DNA of 64,000 bases, taken from NCBI GenBank assembly GCA_963966185.1, contig CAWZYM010000311.1, positions 1 to 64,000 of the forward strand, given 5' to 3'. This DNA comes from Rhabditoides inermis (Eukaryota; Nematoda; Chromadorea; Rhabditida; Rhabditidae). The number at the start of each line of letters is the position of its first letter. Positions within the stretch are counted from its first letter, which is position 1. The notes beneath the pieces were generated by a model, which saw nothing but the letters and a program-made list of their open reading frames with translations, was not told the DNA's origin and made no database searches. The position numbers and the translations under genes are program-made. Below are positions 58,943 through 64,000 of the stretch, one piece after another.

Positions 58943-59060
58943 GCTTACGTTACCCGGGATTCCCAAGCCGTCTCCGATCCAAGTACTAACCGGGCGCATC
59001 GTTGCTTGACTTGCCAGATCGGACGGGATGGCGTATATTCAACGAGCTATGAACGTAAGC
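58943..59060 (-). rRNA. 5S rRNA
   Basis: Consensus copy; 721 bp spacing. Confidence 0.98.
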
Positions 59061-59561
59061 GGGAGAGTGAATACTTTCTTAGGTGATCGATCTGTGGAGT
59101 ACCCACGAAACCACCTGGTACCGCAATATAAAGCGATGTGTCGAGCCCGGATCTTCCGCCGCCGAGACAAGCATAACCAACAACACGTACGCATCCACGG
59201 GCTCACCGAAATCCGTGTTGTTGGAACTCGCATTAGACATTGATTACTGTGTTTTACTAATCTTACCGTAATTTACGTAATCGTTATTGTGTGCGACTTG
59301 ATTCGAGATAAATATTCTGATTCTGATTCTGTGTCGACCTATGAATAGGTTAGTGTTTCCGTAAGTATTGCCCCCCCCCCGTATGCCAGCTGACCCGTGA
59401 GAACGAATAGCAGGTTGACAAATAAACAATTGAACAATTGGACAATTGGACATTTGGAAAATTGGACATTTGGAGAATCGGACAATTGGCAAACTCGAAC
59501 TGCGAAGACAAACTCACTGCGAAGAGCTGAGGAGAATTCCCACCTCCCTTTCTTCCTCCCC

Positions 59562-59618
<57 letters not shown>

Positions 59619-59680
59619 CTATCTTCGAATTACTTTCCATCTCCCTATTTCACTTAAAGTCGTTTCTGCAAAAAAAGAAA

Positions 59681-59798
59681 GCTTACGTTACCCGGGATTC
59701 CCAAGCCGTCTCCGATCCAAGTACTAACCGGGCGCATCGTTGCTTGACTTGCCAGATCGGACGGGATGGCGTATATTCAACGAGCTATGAACGTAAGC
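59681..59798 (-). rRNA. 5S rRNA
   Basis: Consensus copy; its CT tract ends CTACC, as at 48818. Confidence 0.98.
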
Positions 59799-60299
59799 GG
59801 GAGAGTGAATACTTTCTTAGGTGATCGATCTGTGGAGTACCCACGAAACCACCTGGTACCGCAATATAAAGCGATGTGTCGAGCCCGGATCTTCCGCCGC
59901 CGAGACAAGCATAACCAACAACACGTACGCATCCACGGGCTCACCGAAATCCGTGTTGTTGGAACTCGCATTAGACATTGATTACTGTGTTTTACTAATC
60001 TTACCGTAATTTACGTAATCGTTATTGTGTGCGACTTGATTCGAGATAAATATTCTGATTCTGATTCTGTGTCGACCTATGAATAGGTTAGTGTTTCCGT
60101 AAGTATTGCCCCCCCCCCGTATGCCAGCTGACCCGTGAGAACGAATAGCAGGTTGACAAATAAACAATTGAACAATTGGACAATTGGACATTTGGAAAAT
60201 TGGACATTTGGAGAATCGGACAATTGGCAAACTCGAACTGCGAAGACAAACTCACTGCGAAGAGCTGAGGAGAATTCCCACCTCCCTTTCTTCCTCCCC

Positions 60300-60336
<37 letters not shown>

Positions 60337-60450
60337 ATCTTCGAATTACTTTCCATCTCCCTATTTCACTTAAATTGGCAAACTCGAACTGCGAAGACAA
60401 ACTCACTGCGAAGAGCTGAGGAGAATTCCCACCTCCCTTTCTTCCTCCCC

Positions 60451-60492
<42 letters not shown>

Positions 60493-60553
60493 TATCTTCG
60501 AATTACTTTCCATCTCCCTATTTCACTTAAAGTCGTTTCTGCAAAAAAAGAAA

Positions 60554-60673
60554 GCTTACGTTACCCGGGATTCCCAAGCCGTCTCCGATCCAAGTACTAA
60601 CCGGGCGCATCGTTGCTTGACTTGCCAGATATCGGACGGGATGGCGTATATTCAACGAGCTATGAACGTAAGC
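60554..60673 (-). pseudogene. 5S rRNA copy with 2-nt insertion
   Basis: 120 nt: the + strand reads CCAGATATCGGACGG, an extra AT in the middle of the molecule, while both helix I strands are intact. The downstream side is normal, but the upstream flank switches to the half-5S arrangement after 53 bp. It may still be transcribed; ribosomal function is doubtful. Confidence 0.75.
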
Positions 60674-60726
60674 GGGAGAGTGAATACTTTCTTAGGTGAT
60701 CGATCTGTGGAGTACCCACGAAACCA

Positions 60727-60786
60727 GCTTGACTTGTTAGATCGGACGGAATGGCGTATATTCAAGCTATGACCTATGATTGTAAG
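60727..60786 (-). pseudogene. Half 5S rRNA fragment (60 nt)
   Basis: Same diverged half-copy as at 53301, but the flank to its left is the normal GATCGATCTGTGG rather than the 4-nt-shorter form, so the neighbouring sequence has been exchanged. Confidence 0.85.
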
Positions 60787-61041
60787 TTGTTGAGTCTGAC
60801 CTCTACTTAAGTCATCTCGATTCTCCCTTTCATACTTTTTTGCCTTCATCTCTTTTAACAGCATTCTCGATTGTTTTTAATAACTTTATCACACAAAAGC
60901 AACATACAATACATTGCTACATCAATAATTGGTACCCGCTCATCCCCTCTCTCTCCCTCCCTCTCTTCTTCCCACTCTCTCTCCCCCCCCTCTCTTCTTC
61001 CCTCTCTCCCATTCTCCTTCTTTCTCTCCACGGTCCTTCTC

Positions 61042-63110
61042 TTACAGTCCGACGTTTGCGAGTGCCCACTCCTCGCGTCCGGCAGCGGTGGGTGTTGAAA
61101 AGACAGGATGGTGCAACTAAAATATCGCATGACTACACTCAAGACAGACACTCGCACACCTCTGGGAACGACGTGGTGTACACCTCGACCACCTCATTCC
61201 GGAAGTCGTCGTCCGAGAGAAGCACGCCATTTATGTCGTAGTGCGGGTGCTCCTTTCGAATGTGCCACACAAGGCCGCTTTTTTCTGAACGAGAGAAGTG
61301 CTTCTGATTAGTTCATCGCCCACGCGCACTTACTGTAGCTCTTGGTTGCAGGGCAGATGCAGCGCAGAGCGGGCTTCTCGTCAATGACGTGGTTGACAGC
61401 GTGGCTGAGCTGACCCTTGCGCACCTGTAATCACGTCACCACACTGTAGAAAAGTATACTCGACGTACCGTCATGCCGCACTTTTTCCCGTCAACATTCA
61501 GCTGGCAGACGTACACGCTTGTTGACGGCTTTTTCTTCTAAAATCGACCTGACTTGAAACGGTAAACCACCGTATTCGTAGCTATTGCAGTTAACGGATG
61601 CAGTTTTCGAAATTCATACGTTACTGTATACGTAGATACAGAGATACGTTCTCTATCAGTTATTTTTATTTCTATCAGTTATTTCAGCTACCTGATGCAG
61701 TATCTAAAAAAAACCCATCTCACTGTACTCAAGATCGACGTAATCTGAGCACGGCAAACTACCGTATACGTAGTTACAATAACCAGTAGTTTCAGCTATC
61801 GGTTGCAGCATTTGAAATGCATATGTTACCGTATGCGTATGTTACCGTATGCGTAGCCACACTAACGAGTTATTTCAGCTACCTGATGCAGTATCCGAAA
61901 TGCCCATCTCAATGTACTAAATATAGACGTACGGTAAGCTACACGGTAAGCTGCCGTTAAAGAAAATACAGTAACCAGTTATTTCAGCTACCGTATGCAA
62001 CTTTCGAAATGCAAACGTTACGGTACTCAAAGAAATCCGCGACTCAGTACGGTAAGCAGTTATTTTAGCTACTGTATGCAACTTTCGACATGCATACGTT
62101 ACCGTACTCAAGACCTCTGCGACTATAGTACGGTAAGCTATCGTATACCTAGATACAGTAACCCGTTATTATAGCTACCGTATGCAACTTTCGAAATTCA
62201 TACGTTACCGGTAACGTACTCAAGACCTCCGCGACTATAATACAGTGAACTACCGTATACCTAGATACAGAAACCCGTTATTATAGCTACCGTATGCAAC
62301 TTTCGAAATGCATACGTTACCGTACTTAATACCTCCGCGACTATAGTACGGTAAGCTACCGTATACGTAGATACAGTAACCAGTTATTTTAGCTACCGTA
62401 TGCAGTATTGGAAATGCCCACCTGGATGATCGCCAACTGCTCTCTTGCGGCGTCTGCTTCCGATGTCTTCCTCTCCAGCTCCTCCTTCAGTTTCTGCAAA
62501 CACATAGCGACATGGAGTTGACCGTTCATTTACACACCTCGATATCCTCTTCGAGGTCGTCGATCAGGTCCTTCAACCGTTCTTCTTCCATCCTCCCTTT
62601 TCCCTTGTCCTTCTCAAAAAGCTCCACTAGCACCTCCTTGGCCTTCTTCTGTCTCTCCAGCTTCTCATCCAACTGCAATCGCACGTCTCACCTGCCAGTG
62701 TCAGTGGCACTCACCTCCTCCTTTTCCTTCCGCTGTCGCGCCGCCTCCGCCTCCGCCGCCCTCGCATCCGCCTTCGCACTCGCCAACTATGCACAAAGTT
62801 ATAGGAATGCTACAGGGAGGTAGATACGGTATAACGATGAGCACTAGAGCGGAGAAGGAAACGGGGAAACAGCATGAATGAGAGAGAGAATCATACCTCC
62901 ATCTCCAACACCTCGGCCTTCCTCTCCGCACGCAGCGCGCGCTCCTTCCACGCCTCGATCTCGACAGCCATCTGGAATAGACAAGTCGAGTCGTCGATCG
63001 TATCCAGGGAGGAAGGAGAAGAGGGGGAGACCATGTATGTTATAACGTAGTGGGGACAGGGAGAGGAGAAGAAAGAAGGAACATGCACGCACCTGAGACT
63101 CGGTGGACAT
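61042..63110 (-). CDS. Coiled-coil plus C2H2 zinc-finger protein, copy 2
   Basis: Exact structural copy of the 53616-55684 gene at +7426. Exons: 63093-63110, 62897-62971, 62715-62786, 62538-62672, 62422-62493, 61469-61537, 61334-61424, 61160-61284, 61042-61116. Its 243-aa product keeps both Cys/His pairs. The one coding difference I noticed is synonymous (GCC to GCA in exon 7); others are in introns, for example near the exon 3 acceptor (GTGCATAG for GTGAATAG), which still ends in AG. Only about 256 bp of its 5' region survive before 5S repeat DNA, so it may be differently expressed. It looks intact. Confidence 0.78.
61556..62416. repeat. Degenerate minisatellite in intron 5, copy 2
   Basis: Same repeat as 54130-54990 with a few substitutions (for example GTAGCTATTGC, GACGTACGG), and no change in repeat number that I can see. 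Confidence 0.85.
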
Positions 63111-63366
63111 GGTGGTGGTCGGCGAGACGAGGGAAAGAGTGACGGGGCACTGCTGCGACAGCTATTCATATCCCCTTCCAGACACCTACTCATTGGCATG
63201 CCGGCACACAATATTCCGATTCGCCACCATACAAATGCCCACGGTGGTCGACGAATGTGTGCGGGTAAAGAACTCGTCAAACCGGCTCTATTCGGAAACA
63301 CTAAATCTTGCTCATGATCAAGCCGATAGTATGTTGAACACTATTGCTGTGATTTCATTGAACCTC

Positions 63367-63424
63367 GAAGACAAACTCACTGCGAAGAGCTGAGGAGAAT
63401 TCCCACCTCCCTTTCTTCCTCCCC

Positions 63425-63473
<49 letters not shown>

Positions 63474-64000
63474 ATCTTCGAATTACTTTCCATCTCCCTA
63501 TTTCACTTAAAGTCGTTTCTGCAAAAAAAAAAGAAAGCTTACGTTACCCGGGATTCCCAAGCCGTCTCCGATCCAAGTACTAACCGGGCGCATCGTTGCT
63601 TGACTTGCCAGATCGGACGGGATGGCGTATATTCAACGAGCTATGACTCACTGCGAAGAGCTGAGGAGAATTCCCACCCTCTTCCGCCGCCGAGACAAGC
63701 ATAACCAACAACACGTACGCATCCACGGGCTCACCGAAATCCGTGTTGTTGGAACTCGCATTAGACATTGATTACTGTGTTTTACTAATCTTAACGTAAT
63801 TTACGTAATCGTTATTGTGTGCGACTTGATTCGAGATAAATATTCTGATTCTGATTCTGTGTCGACCTATGAATAGGTTAGTGTTTCCGTAAGTATTGCC
63901 CCCCCCCGTATGCCAGCTGACCCGTGAGAACGAATAGCAGGTTGACAAATAAACAATTGAACAATTGGACAATTGGACATTTGGAAAATTGGACATTTGG
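63367..64000 (-). repeat. 5S rDNA array, right edge of window
   Basis: A partial unit with a chimeric 5S, followed by the normal upstream flank, CTGATT repeats, C-run and minisatellite up to the window end. The array continues to the right. The flank has one private change (TCTTAACG for TCTTACCG). Confidence 0.95.
63537..63646 (-). pseudogene. 5S rRNA pseudogene, 5' end replaced
   Basis: 110 nt match the consensus, but the 5' end of the RNA is missing. After CGAGCTATGA the + strand switches to a 33-bp piece of spacer (CTCACTGCGAAGAGCTGAGG..., 63647-63679) and then to CTTCCGCCGCCGAG of the upstream flank. Helix I and the immediate upstream flank are lost. The terminator run is the longest seen (T10). 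Confidence 0.93.

Larger units (their letters stand above)
58024..60726 (-). repeat. 5S rDNA array, type-B units
   Basis: The array re-enters in mid-minisatellite at 58024 and runs for four 5S genes. The last unit has the duplicated minisatellite-to-CT segment (junction CACTTAAA/TTGGCAAAC at 60374) typical of type-C units. Confidence 0.96.
60727..63366. repeat. Segmental duplication with the coiled-coil gene, copy 2
   Basis: Second copy of 53301-55940. It ends at GAACCTC (63366) and is joined to the 5S spacer at GAAGACAAACTC, so it lacks the rest of the divergent promoter region and the membrane-protein gene. Confidence 0.95.

Noticed and set aside
1..64000. Spliced-leader RNA gene in the 5S spacer
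   Set aside because: Many nematodes carry SL1 RNA genes in the 5S spacer. I looked on both strands for the SL1 start GGTTTAATTACCCAAG and for an Sm-type ATTTTTGG site and found neither in the unit.

Overview
The window is animal nuclear DNA, most likely from a rhabditid nematode. The 5S rRNA sequence closely resembles the Caenorhabditis 5S as I remember it, and the few protein genes have many tiny exons with 42-62 nt GT-AG introns. A diplogastrid such as Pristionchus is possible but I cannot prove it. There is no bacterial, viral or CRISPR content.

About 85% of the window is one 5S rDNA tandem array. I count 64 5S copies, all on the minus strand: 56 are full length (118 nt) and 8 are altered or truncated. 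There are also six 60-nt half-copies. Layout: (1) 1-16216, type-A units of about 1.45 kb, in which 11 units share one 725-bp insertion carrying a 109-bp inverted repeat; (2) 16217-49173, type-B units of about 0.72 kb without that insertion, containing several higher-order duplications and four chimeric 'type-C' units; (3) 49174-52619, a 3.45-kb interruption made of three roughly 1-kb tandem units rich in tRNA-like sequences, GC palindromes and a tRNA-headed Pol III-like element; (4) 52620-53360, a short return to the 5S array; (5) 53361-58023, a gene island with two divergent spliced genes; (6) 58024-60726, 5S units; (7) 60727-63366, a second, nearly identical copy of the first gene; (8) 63367-64000, 5S units again.

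Each type-B unit, read in the direction of 5S transcription, holds an upstream flank of about 220 nt, the 5S gene, a T-run terminator, a GA/CT microsatellite, a minisatellite of GGACATTTGG-like words, and a variable G/C homopolymer. The two protein genes are a coiled-coil plus C2H2 zinc-finger protein (243 aa, two copies 7426 bp apart) and an unrecognised protein with an N-terminal and an internal membrane segment (about 342 aa). They are divergent and could share the 580-bp region between them. The remaining structure records unequal crossing-over, gene conversion and microhomology joining between the array and this gene island.
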